From an uncultured Selenomonadales bacterium (GTDB taxonomy: Bacteria > Bacillota > Negativicutes > Selenomonadales > Selenomonadaceae), in the NCBI GenBank assembly GCA_946543495.1, contig CAMNLS010000005.1:1-20652 (forward strand): a DNA stretch of 20,652 nt, written 5' to 3'. This document shows positions 1 through 6,769 of the stretch, one piece after another (position 1 is the stretch's first letter; each line of letters starts with the position of its first letter). The notes beneath the pieces were generated by a model that was given only the letters and a program-made list of their open reading frames with translations, did no database searches and was not told where the DNA came from. The position numbers and the translations under genes were made by a program.

Positions 1-1654
1 TGATGAAGTCGTAAACCGCGCCGCCCTCTTTAATCGTCTTGCCGCGAGCAATGCAATCATCAGTAAGCGTGGAGCATAAAATATCGGGCACGTCACGTTC
101 AGAGGCTTTATCAATCGCATTTTCAACAATCGCGCTGTACTTGGTCATTTCGCGAACGGTCTTGTCCCAAACGTCCATGAGCTGTTCATAACTCGTCCAG
201 TCTTTGAAGTAGCCGTAACCTTTGGTGAAACGTTTGCCGCTTGTCATGTCGACGCCGTTATTCATTGCGCAGAGCAAAACGCGCGGGAAGTTGATATAAC
301 TCATGCCAGTACAACGATAGCCCCACTTGCCCGGCACGGCAGTTTCAACACAACCAATCGCGCTGTAATTGTAAGCGTCTTCCTCCTTGACGCCCCAAGC
401 AATGAACGACGGGATAATAATTTCATCATTGTTGAGCGCGGGCATACCGAAGCCGAGTTTCATGACTTCGACGCACTCTTCCATAAATTTTTTGTCGATG
501 TTCTTATGATAACGCACGGTGAAGTTCGGCTGAGTCAAGCGCGTTTGAGCAATCGACTGCAACACGACAAAGGACAATTCGTTTACGGCGTCTTTCTTAT
601 CGACGGTTTGCCCGCCGACAGTGACATTCTGATACATGGGCGAACCAGCACTGCTTAACGTATGCGACTGCGAACGGATTTTTTGCACCGTCAAAGTTTT
701 AATCCAAAGGCAAGTCAAAAGTTCCAACGCCTCATCGCGAGTGAGCTTGCCCGATTGAATATCCTTTTGATAAAGCGGGAACATGTACTGGTCAAATCTT
801 CCGTAGCTGAGGGAATGCCCGTTGCTTTCAATCTGCAAGATGACATGAATAAACCAAACGGCTTGAACAGCTTCGCGGAAAGACTCGGCAGGATAGTAAG
901 GAACCTTCGCACAAACGCGGGAAATTTCTCCAAGTTCGGCTTTGCGCTTTGAATCGGATTCCTTAGTTGCAAGTTCAGCCGCAAGCTTTGAATAACGAAG
1001 GGCGAAGTTATGAACGGCATCGAGGACGATTAAGACCGCTTTATAAAAAATATTTTTGTCAATGCTATCTGGGTCGGTGAGGTCAAGATTGGCTTTAAGG
1101 TCGCGGACGCGGCTTTCATAACCGATAAGACCTTCCGTTATTACCTTCTGATAATTTACAGCAAGATGAGCGTCGCCGGCGTTGAGTTTACCTTCCATGC
1201 CCAGTGACGGCAGAACGTCCAAGACTTCATCGGGCAAGAGAGCCATGCCGCGATCGTGAAGGCAATTATTTTTCCAGAACGGAGCAATGTCGCGGAGTTG
1301 CTGTTTAGTCTCTTCGGTAATGTAGAAAACATCGCCATCGCGCTTCTCGAACTTATCAAGCTCATCAATGACAAAGCCCATAGTGTATTCGGGGAAGATG
1401 GGTGCGTTGCAATTTTTAGTTGCCTGATTGCCGACGATAAGCGTTTTATCCTCAATGTAAATCGACATCTTCTCAAGGATATTCTTCAAACCGAGAGCGC
1501 GTTTCATGACGGGCGGTTGATTTTGATTAGCCTTGTAAGCCTCCGTCACGAGGACTGCGCGTTGAGCGTCGATATAGGGCTTTTGGTCGAGCGTCTCTTC
1601 GCGAAAAGCTTGCATACGGTCAGTCAAGGCTCCGAAGTGTTCTCTGTTCTCCAT
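1..1654 (-). CDS. Glycyl radical enzyme, YbiW-like (probable anhydrosugar-phosphate lyase), 3' end off window
   Basis: The frame reads 551 codons from ATG at 1654 to the left edge without a stop; the family is about 800 residues, so roughly the last 250, with the glycyl radical loop, lie outside. A ribosome binding site (AAGGAG) sits about 8 nt upstream. Seen: the thiyl-radical cysteine in IGCVETAVPGKWGYRCTGM (Cys435, Glu437), plus IESNGHS, GDAHLAVN and FGMPALNNDEI. These segments match, from memory, E. coli YbiW (AIGCIETAVGGKWGYRCTGM) much better than pyruvate formate-lyase or PflD. YbiW opens the ring of 1,5-anhydroglucitol-6-phosphate to give 1-deoxyfructose-6-phosphate. Substrate here is inferred; annotation pipelines would say formate acetyltransferase/glycerol dehydratase family. 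It lies downstream of a ROK gene on the same strand and near a divergent activase, and has its own promoter. Confidence 0.9.
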   Translation of the reverse strand, partial: MENREHFGALTDRMQAFREETLDQKPYIDAQRAVLVTEAYKANQNQPPVMKRALGLKNILEKMSIYIEDKTLIVGNQATKNCNAPIFPEYTMGFVIDELDKFEKRDGDVFYITEETKQQLRDIAPFWKNNCLHDRGMALLPDEVLDVLPSLGMEGKLNAGDAHLAVNYQKVITEGLIGYESRVRDLKANLDLTDPDSIDKNIFYKAVLIVLDAVHNFALRYSKLAAELATKESDSKRKAELGEISRVCAKVPYYPAESFREAVQAVWFIHVILQIESNGHSLSYGRFDQYMFPLYQKDIQSGKLTRDEALELLTCLWIKTLTVQKIRSQSHTLSSAGSPMYQNVTVGGQTVDKKDAVNELSFVVLQSIAQTRLTQPNFTVRYHKNIDKKFMEECVEVMKLGFGMPALNNDEIIIPSFIAWGVKEEDAYNYSAIGCVETAVPGKWGYRCTGMSYINFPRVLLCAMNNGVDMTSGKRFTKGYGYFKDWTSYEQLMDVWDKTVREMTKYSAIVENAIDKASERDVPDILCSTLTDDCIARGKTIKEGGAVYDFI

Positions 1655-1688
1655 AAGCGTCACTCCTTAGAAAATTTAATGTATGCAA

Positions 1689-1717
1689 ATAATATAGGGC
1701 ACATTTCTTTTTGTCAA
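1689..1717 (-). promoter_or_regulatory. Sigma-A-type promoter for the glycyl radical enzyme gene
   Basis: Reading the minus strand, TTGACA (1712-1717) is followed after exactly 17 nt by TATTAT (1689-1694). It lies in the 84-nt gap between the ROK stop and the enzyme start, so the enzyme can be transcribed independently of the ROK gene. No terminator is visible in the gap, so read-through from the ROK gene is also possible. Confidence 0.75.
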
Positions 1718-1738
1718 GATAAATATTTTCATTCGTAA

Positions 1739-2626
1739 CTAAATATTTTCTGCAAGATAACATTGCAAGGCACCGATTAAATTTGCGTCGTGATAAAATT
1801 TGCTCGTGACGACTTCAGCTTTAGGAAGTTGGAACGGACAATCACTGTAGAGTTGCTTGAGATTTCCGCGCAGATAATCCATGAACGCGGGGAACTTCGC
1901 CAAGTCACCGCCGATAGAAAACCTTTCCACATCAAGAACCGTCTGCAAGTTAAAGATTCTCGCGGCAATTTCTTTCGTGTACCATTGCAAGCACTTGACC
2001 GCCTCTGGCTCGTTCCTTTGAATTGCATCGAAAATCGTCAGCAAGTCGACGGTATCAATATCCATGCCTTTTACTTCCGAATAACGCCGTAAAAATTTCG
2101 GAATTCCAAAGCTCCTGCCCCAAAAGTTTTCATCGTCGAGTTTGTTGCCGCTATTTAAAATTATGTAAGAGACTTCGCCCGCCGCAAAATGTTTGCCTTT
2201 GTAAAGTTTATGATTACGAATGTAGCCGCCGCCAATCATCGTGCTGAAAATCAAAACAAAACCGTCCTCAACGTCCATGAGACTGCCGACAGCCGCCTCA
2301 GCCATAGCCGCACATTTGGCGTTGTTCTCGATATGGATTTTAGTTTTGCAATGTTCATAAAGCGTATCACGAAAATAAAAGTCATCGTTGTAACGAAGCG
2401 CACCGCCCATTGCGCAATAACCCTTTTCCGAATCAATAATGCCTGGCATAGAAATTGCGATGCCTTCCGCGCCGACAGCCTCAAAAAGTCTTGCAACTGC
2501 TTCAATTAAAGTCTCGCGCCCCTCTTGCGGTGTAAAAATCTTGCCGCGTTGCGCAATGTTCATGAATTCGTCCATGCAAGCATAGCGGATATAAGTCCCG
2601 TCAATGTCAACCGTCAAAACTTTCAT
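1739..2626 (-). CDS. ROK-family sugar kinase homologue with altered active-site motifs
   Basis: 295 residues, the size of short BglK-like ROK proteins, with no N-terminal helix-turn-helix, so not a NagC/XylR-type repressor. ATG at 2626 has AGGAGGT 7 nt upstream. The ROK framework is clear: N-terminal phosphate motif region VDIDGTYIRY (residues 6-15), sugar-binding SMPGIID (59-65), IENNAKCAAMAEA (99-111), and MIGGGY followed by GEVSYI. The zinc motif CxCGxxGC of many ROK kinases is absent, as in some BglK-like members. Two changes stand out: DIDGT instead of the usual DIGGT (Asp9), and ENNAK instead of ENDA(N), putting Asn102 where the catalytic base Asp normally is. It may be a kinase for the sugar handled by the neighbouring glycyl radical enzyme, or a sugar-binding pseudokinase. 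Confidence 0.85.
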   Translation of the reverse strand: MKVLTVDIDGTYIRYACMDEFMNIAQRGKIFTPQEGRETLIEAVARLFEAVGAEGIAISMPGIIDSEKGYCAMGGALRYNDDFYFRDTLYEHCKTKIHIENNAKCAAMAEAAVGSLMDVEDGFVLIFSTMIGGGYIRNHKLYKGKHFAAGEVSYIILNSGNKLDDENFWGRSFGIPKFLRRYSEVKGMDIDTVDLLTIFDAIQRNEPEAVKCLQWYTKEIAARIFNLQTVLDVERFSIGGDLAKFPAFMDYLRGNLKQLYSDCPFQLPKAEVVTSKFYHDANLIGALQCYLAENI

Positions 2627-2655
2627 CTTATTGACCTCCTTGAAAATTTTACTGC

Positions 2656-2684
2656 ATAATATTACGCATTTGAAAACAAGTCAA
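2656..2684 (-). promoter_or_regulatory. Sigma-A-type promoter for the ROK gene
   Basis: On the minus strand, TTGACT (2679-2684), a 17-nt spacer and TATTAT (2656-2661) lie about 30 nt upstream of the ATG. It is divergent from, and 20 bp away from, the activase promoter, so one regulator could act on both. Confidence 0.7.
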
Positions 2685-2704
2685 TTCTTTTTGAAAAAAG
2701 AACG

Positions 2705-2733
2705 TTTACATTTAAATGGCTGTGTAGTATTAT
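2705..2733 (+). promoter_or_regulatory. Sigma-A-type promoter for the glycyl radical activase
   Basis: TTTACA (2705-2710), 17-nt spacer, TATTAT (2728-2733). The predicted transcript starts near 2740, just before the AGGAGG at 2747-2752. The -35 box overlaps a cre-like 14-mer at 2697-2710. Confidence 0.7.
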
Positions 2734-2759
2734 CTAAAAAAATTTTAGGAGGAACACTC

Positions 2760-3686
2760 ATGAACGAAAGAATCGTATACGGAACGATTTTCAATATTCA
2801 AAAGTTCAGTATAAACGACGGACCAGGAATCAGGACGGTAGTTTTTTTCAAAGGCTGTCCGCTTAAATGTACATGGTGCGCCAATCCCGAAAGTCAGGAA
2901 CCTCGCTTGCAAATCCTATGGGACGAAAAAAAATGTTTACACTGCAATAATTGCGTATTGAGCTGTCCGACACTTGCCGTTAAGAACCTTAACGGGAAAA
3001 TTTCTGTCGACCATAAAAAATGTTCGGGAGCGGGAATTTGCTCCAAACGCGGCATTTGCATTGAGAAATGTACTGGGCATGCACTCAAACCCGAAGGTGA
3101 ACGTAAAACCGTTGACGAGGTTTTAGAAGTCGTAATGCAAGATTTGCCATTTTACGAGGAAAGCGGCGGCGGAGTTACGTTAAGCGGCGGTGAAGCGACT
3201 ATGCAACCTGAATTTGCAATCGAATTGTTGAAGGCTCTTAAGGCAAATAATATTCATACGGCGATTGAAACAACCGGCTTTTCTTCCCCCGCAATTTTTC
3301 ATCGAATAATTGAACATCTCGACCTATTACTTTTCGACATTAAGCATTGGGATGAGACGAAGCATAAAGAAAAAACTTTCGTTTCAAACGTACCAATTCT
3401 AAGAAATATGAAGTATGCGATTGACGCGGGGAAAGAAGTTTTGCCGCGCTTACCTGTAATTCCGAACTACAATAACGCCCTTGACGATGCTAGAGGATTT
3501 GTGCGGCGGCTTAAGGAAGTTGGTGCTAGAAAAGTTCAGTTGTTACCCTTTCATCAGTTCGGCGAAAATAAATATAATATGCTCGGTCGCGAATATGAAT
3601 TTTCTAACGTTAAACAACTTCAAACTTCTGATTTGAAAGACTTTCAACAAATTTTTATTGATGCGGGTATCGAGGCATTTTTTTAG
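2760..3686 (+). CDS. Radical SAM glycyl-radical-enzyme activating enzyme (YbiY/PflA family)
   Basis: Uses SAM and a [4Fe-4S] cluster to place the glycyl radical on its partner enzyme, here almost certainly the YbiW-like protein encoded divergently. The ATG at 2760 was chosen because AGGAGG lies 7 nt upstream; an in-frame extension reaching 2604 would overlap both promoters and the ROK start. The 308-residue protein shows the family signature NDGPGIRTVVFFKGCPLKC with radical SAM cysteines C33, C37, C40 (CxxxCxxC). An inserted ferredoxin-like domain follows: C59, C62, C65, C69 and C88, C94, C100, C104, typical of activases of non-PFL glycyl radical enzymes. SAM-binding LSGGEATMQP follows. The first ferredoxin cluster is canonical; the second has the spacing CX5CX5CX3C. 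No terminator is obvious in the 129 nt before the convergent GT9 gene. Confidence 0.95.
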   Translation: MNERIVYGTIFNIQKFSINDGPGIRTVVFFKGCPLKCTWCANPESQEPRLQILWDEKKCLHCNNCVLSCPTLAVKNLNGKISVDHKKCSGAGICSKRGICIEKCTGHALKPEGERKTVDEVLEVVMQDLPFYEESGGGVTLSGGEATMQPEFAIELLKALKANNIHTAIETTGFSSPAIFHRIIEHLDLLLFDIKHWDETKHKEKTFVSNVPILRNMKYAIDAGKEVLPRLPVIPNYNNALDDARGFVRRLKEVGARKVQLLPFHQFGENKYNMLGREYEFSNVKQLQTSDLKDFQQIFIDAGIEAFF

Positions 3687-3815
3687 AGCGTGTTGGTAAA
3701 CTCAAAAGCTTTATGGTTTTACTATCTTTTACAAAAAAATTAGCATAAGAGAATATCGCTAAAATAACGGATTTTTACTCCTTATAATTTGCTTTCGGAT
3801 TTGGTCAAAAAGTAA

Positions 3816-4856
3816 TCACATCGTAGACAAAAATTTTTTTGCGGCGTTGAGGACTTGCGCGGGCGTGACGTTAGCAAGGCAAGCGGGCTTCGGATAAGTC
3901 GGACACTCCTCCGTTTTGAACGTGCACGGGCAACAATTTTCACGACTCGCGAAGACGACAGCATTTTTATTAATCGGGTGCCAACGGTCGGGGCTCGTGC
4001 AACCGTACATCGTAATCATCTTAACACCAGTTGTCGCGGCAATGTGTGTGGCTCCCGTGTCGACGGTTATAAATAAATTTGCGCGGCGGAAAAGTTCGGC
4101 AAGGTCAGTTAAGGAAGTCTCGCCGCAAAAATTTTCTACGCCGCCGCCAATCTCTTTGATGACTTCATCGGCATAAGTTTTATCATTAGGTGCGCCGACG
4201 ATAAAGAATGCCGCGTCGTAACTTTTATTGAGCTCGCGGACGACTTCGGCGAAATATTCTTTGCTCCATGTCTTGAGCGGGAACGTTCCCTTCACGCACA
4301 ACGCGATTTTAAATTTAGCCTTCGGAAGGCGGGCAAGCAATTCATCTGCGACGGATGAATTTTTTTTGGGGAAGACTGGCTCGGCGTGACCTTCAAGCTT
4401 AAAAAACTTGCGGACAATCTCTTGATAAGTCTCGGCTTGCAAAGTCTTGTTGAGGTCGTGCGTAATCTCTACAACGTCAGTATAAAGCAAAGTCACGCGG
4501 CTTTTGTTGTCGTCAAAGACTTTCGACGGGACAACGCGACGCGGAATCCTCGCAAAGAAAGTTATCAACGCGGGGCGAAGTTTCCTATCAAACGAAATCG
4601 CCAAATCAAAATGACGGCGGCGAATCTCTCGGACAAGCTCGCGCATCTTAGCAAAAGAATTTTCCTTAGCTTTGTAATCAAGGACAATCACATCGTCGAC
4701 AACCGGATTATCAATCACAGCGTCCTTGACGACGGGTTTAACAAGCATTGTGATTCGCGTATCGGGAAAATTTTTCTTGATGAGTGCAAGCGCGGAAGTC
4801 GTCAACACCACGTCGCCGAGATTGACCAGCGCATTGACTAAAATATTTTTAAACAT
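3816..4856 (-). CDS. Glycosyltransferase family 9 (heptosyltransferase-like)
   Basis: About 346 residues, the usual size for ADP-heptose:LPS heptosyltransferases (WaaC/WaaF/WaaQ group). Seen: N-terminal ILVNALVNLGDVVLTTSAL, the donor-site region CVKGTFPLKTWSKEYFAE, and VDTGATHIAATTGVKMITM near residue 265-285, the hallmark of GT9, followed by YGCTSPDRWHP and a Cys-rich segment (CCPCTF...CPTYP...C) also common in this family. Two adjacent ATG codons exist at 4859 and 4856; the second has the better 6-nt spacing from GGAGG. It overlaps the end of the GT2 gene by 8 nt and is last in the operon. It probably adds a heptose or other sugar to LPS core at the inner membrane; the exact sugar cannot be read from sequence. 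Confidence 0.93.
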   Translation of the reverse strand: MFKNILVNALVNLGDVVLTTSALALIKKNFPDTRITMLVKPVVKDAVIDNPVVDDVIVLDYKAKENSFAKMRELVREIRRRHFDLAISFDRKLRPALITFFARIPRRVVPSKVFDDNKSRVTLLYTDVVEITHDLNKTLQAETYQEIVRKFFKLEGHAEPVFPKKNSSVADELLARLPKAKFKIALCVKGTFPLKTWSKEYFAEVVRELNKSYDAAFFIVGAPNDKTYADEVIKEIGGGVENFCGETSLTDLAELFRRANLFITVDTGATHIAATTGVKMITMYGCTSPDRWHPINKNAVVFASRENCCPCTFKTEECPTYPKPACLANVTPAQVLNAAKKFLSTM

Positions 4857-5634
4857 CATCAGCCTCCGTTATATGGAGATTTTTCTTACCGTAATAATAA
4901 AGCTTGACGTACTTCGCCATCGTATAAAAATAATGGAAGCCTGCTAACACGAATCCAATCATGCCGTCGAGGAAGCCGCCGCGCAAGATATACATTCGGA
5001 AGCTTGCCCACAGCGGGTGCATAATCATATCCAAAACGTTTGCCGACTTGCCCTGCTCGTGAGCCTTCTTAGCGGCGAGCGTCGTGTAGAAGTTCAGCTT
5101 GTTGAAGTAGTGATTCCAATCGCGATAAGGATAGTGGACAAGGTACGCGGACTCGGCGAAGTCTTTTTCGGTGCACGTGTGATGAATTTGCGGATGGACA
5201 AAGCCCGTGACGTAACTGCCCTGCGTCGGGAAAAGGCGCGTGACGTAATCGGGGAACCAGCCGCCATGCTTAAGCGGTTGCCCCCAAAAGTAACTGAGCC
5301 GCGCCGTTCGCCAAGCAAACTTCTTATCGTCGTCCGCGAGGATTTTTTTTATTGTGGCGGATAGTTCAGGCGTTGAGCGTTCATCGGCGTCTATGAAGAA
5401 GACCCAATCGAACTTTGCTTGCTGAATTGCAAAAGTCTGTTGCCCGCCCCAATCGCCATTAAGCCCGCGTTGAATCACCCTTGCGCCGAGTTCAGCGGAA
5501 ATTTTCGCGGTGGCGTCGGTGCTGAAGTCGTCGATAACAATTACTTCGTCGGCGAAGTCCTTAACGCTCTTAATGCACGCGCCGATAAATTTTTCTTCGT
5601 TCTTAGCCAGAATCAGCACTGATACTTTAGCCAT
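4849..5634 (-). CDS. Glycosyltransferase family 2, WaaE/KdtX-like LPS core transferase
   Basis: 261 residues from the ATG at 5634, chosen because GGAGGG lies 5 nt upstream and the product begins in the standard way (MAKVSVLILAKNEE); a longer in-frame reading from 5760 lacks a site and overlaps the upstream gene heavily. GT-A features: KNEE (11-14), VIVIDDFSTD (31-40) and the metal-binding FIDADE (80-85). The segment GDWGGQQTFAIQQA resembles the WxGFxxQK block of WaaE (KdtX), an LPS-core beta-glucosyltransferase of similar length. The C-terminal third is aromatic and hydrophobic (FHYFYTMAKYVKLYYYG), suggesting membrane association. Overlaps the GT4 stop and the GT9 start by 8 nt each, so translation is probably coupled. 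Confidence 0.9.
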   Translation of the reverse strand: MAKVSVLILAKNEEKFIGACIKSVKDFADEVIVIDDFSTDATAKISAELGARVIQRGLNGDWGGQQTFAIQQAKFDWVFFIDADERSTPELSATIKKILADDDKKFAWRTARLSYFWGQPLKHGGWFPDYVTRLFPTQGSYVTGFVHPQIHHTCTEKDFAESAYLVHYPYRDWNHYFNKLNFYTTLAAKKAHEQGKSANVLDMIMHPLWASFRMYILRGGFLDGMIGFVLAGFHYFYTMAKYVKLYYYGKKNLHITEADDV

Positions 5635-6769
5635 ATGAACCCTCCATAATCTTTTCGAGTCGCCGCGCAAAATTTTTCGGCGAGAAGTCATCGCCCGCCG
5701 CCCGCAAAGCTTTTTCATACGTCGGAAAGTTTTTATCGAAGTCATTAATAAAAGTCTCAAGCACGCGAGCTAAGTCATCAAGGTTGCCGCTCTGAAAAGT
5801 TTCGCCTACGCGGTAAAGGTCAAAGACTTCGGGATTCATGTCATTGCTTGCGACGACGGGTTTACCAAAGCCAATCGCCGTGAAGAGCATTCCGCCCCAA
5901 TGATAACGATAGCGCGGCGCGGAATACGGCATTAACAGCGCGTCGACGTTCATAATAGCCCGTTGCCACTCCGCGCCGATTAAACCCTTATGCAGGAAGC
6001 TCAGCCCCTTGACGCCGTGATACTGCGCGATAATTTTTTCAAAGTCCTCTGCGTCCTCCGCGTGCATCGTCGAGCCTTGCACTTGTAATTCAATGCGCCG
6101 CGTATAGTTGCCTTTGAGATAGACTTCCAAAAGTCCGCGCAGATTTTTTTCCCGCCGATACTGACCAAAGAAACCGATTGTTAAGTGGTCAGTGGTCAGT
6201 GGCAAGTGGTTAGTGGCTTTTAAGTCACGGGCGGTGTAAGTCGGCGGATAAATCGGAAAAATATTCTCGCGCCGCTCGCCGAAGATGTTATCGCTGAACG
6301 TCAACACAACCGGCTTGATATTTTTATTGAAGGCAAGCTTATCAGCCGCCGTCAAAAATTTTGGAGCCTCCGTCGGATTAATGCCGTGCAAGATAAAAAT
6401 CAGCGGCACGGAAATTTTCTTCAACGCGCTGTGATTCAACGCCCGCAAGTAACGATAAGTCGAAGTCGGGATAATCAACGCGTCAAAATTTTTCTGCGCG
6501 TCGAAAAGTTGACTGTACCACCGCTGACGATTAATTTCGCGCTTCGCCGCCGCAAAAATTTTCTTCAGCCCGCGCGAATTCGTGTAAGTCACGGCATCGC
6601 CTTTGAGTCGGTTGACGGGCGTTTGATAATCGAATTGGAATGAAAAATTCTGCGGAACATAAAACGTTACCTCGTGCCCAAGGGCTTTGAACTCTTCAAC
6701 TAAAATTCTATCGAACTCGACCTCGTGCCCGCCCGGCGTCATTATGTTTTCAAATATCGCTATTCGCAC
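5627..6769 (-). CDS. Glycosyltransferase family 4 with a repeat-encoded interdomain linker
   Basis: 380 residues from a GTG at 6769, preceded by GCGAGG with 8-nt spacing; a longer in-frame reading from 6904 would lie inside the DUF535 gene. The N-terminal half has a Rossmann-type start (RIAIFENIMTPGGHEVEFDR) and FILHGINP; the C-terminal half begins at TIGFFGQYRREKN and contains the GT4 donor-site block GFGKPVVASNDMNPEVFD. The linker between halves (ATNHLPLTTDHL) is encoded by an imperfect 7-nt tandem repeat. Expected to use a nucleotide-sugar in LPS core or surface glycan synthesis; donor and acceptor unknown. It overlaps DUF535 by 20 nt and GT2 by 8 nt. Confidence 0.88.
   Translation of the reverse strand: MRIAIFENIMTPGGHEVEFDRILVEEFKALGHEVTFYVPQNFSFQFDYQTPVNRLKGDAVTYTNSRGLKKIFAAAKREINRQRWYSQLFDAQKNFDALIIPTSTYRYLRALNHSALKKISVPLIFILHGINPTEAPKFLTAADKLAFNKNIKPVVLTFSDNIFGERRENIFPIYPPTYTARDLKATNHLPLTTDHLTIGFFGQYRREKNLRGLLEVYLKGNYTRRIELQVQGSTMHAEDAEDFEKIIAQYHGVKGLSFLHKGLIGAEWQRAIMNVDALLMPYSAPRYRYHWGGMLFTAIGFGKPVVASNDMNPEVFDLYRVGETFQSGNLDDLARVLETFINDFDKNFPTYEKALRAAGDDFSPKNFARRLEKIMEGSYG
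6184..6217. repeat. Imperfect heptanucleotide tandem repeat (about 5 units) inside the GT4 gene
   Basis: Units on the plus strand: AGTGGTC, AGTGGTC, AGTGGCA, AGTGGTT and a partial AGTGGC. The 7-nt period is not a multiple of three, so gain or loss of a unit shifts the GT4 frame. The repeat falls between the two Rossmann-like domains. Confidence 0.85.

Noticed and set aside
1256..1738. A 160-codon plus-strand frame opposite the glycyl radical enzyme start
   Set aside because: It covers the antisense of conserved GRE residues and the GRE promoter; no recognisable product.
2597..2626. HAD-phosphatase motif DxDGT at the start of the ROK protein
   Set aside because: VDIDGT matches by chance at the ROK phosphate motif; the rest of the protein follows the ROK pattern (SMPGIID, IENNA, MIGGGY).
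2604..2759. N-terminal extension of the activase by 52 codons
   Set aside because: It would run across both promoters and the ROK start codon; AGGAGG precedes the internal ATG at 2760 and the product then begins as in the family.
3687..3815. Terminator between the activase and GT9 genes
   Set aside because: Only weak A/T pairings (for example around AAAGCTTT) are present, without a GC stem followed by a T run.
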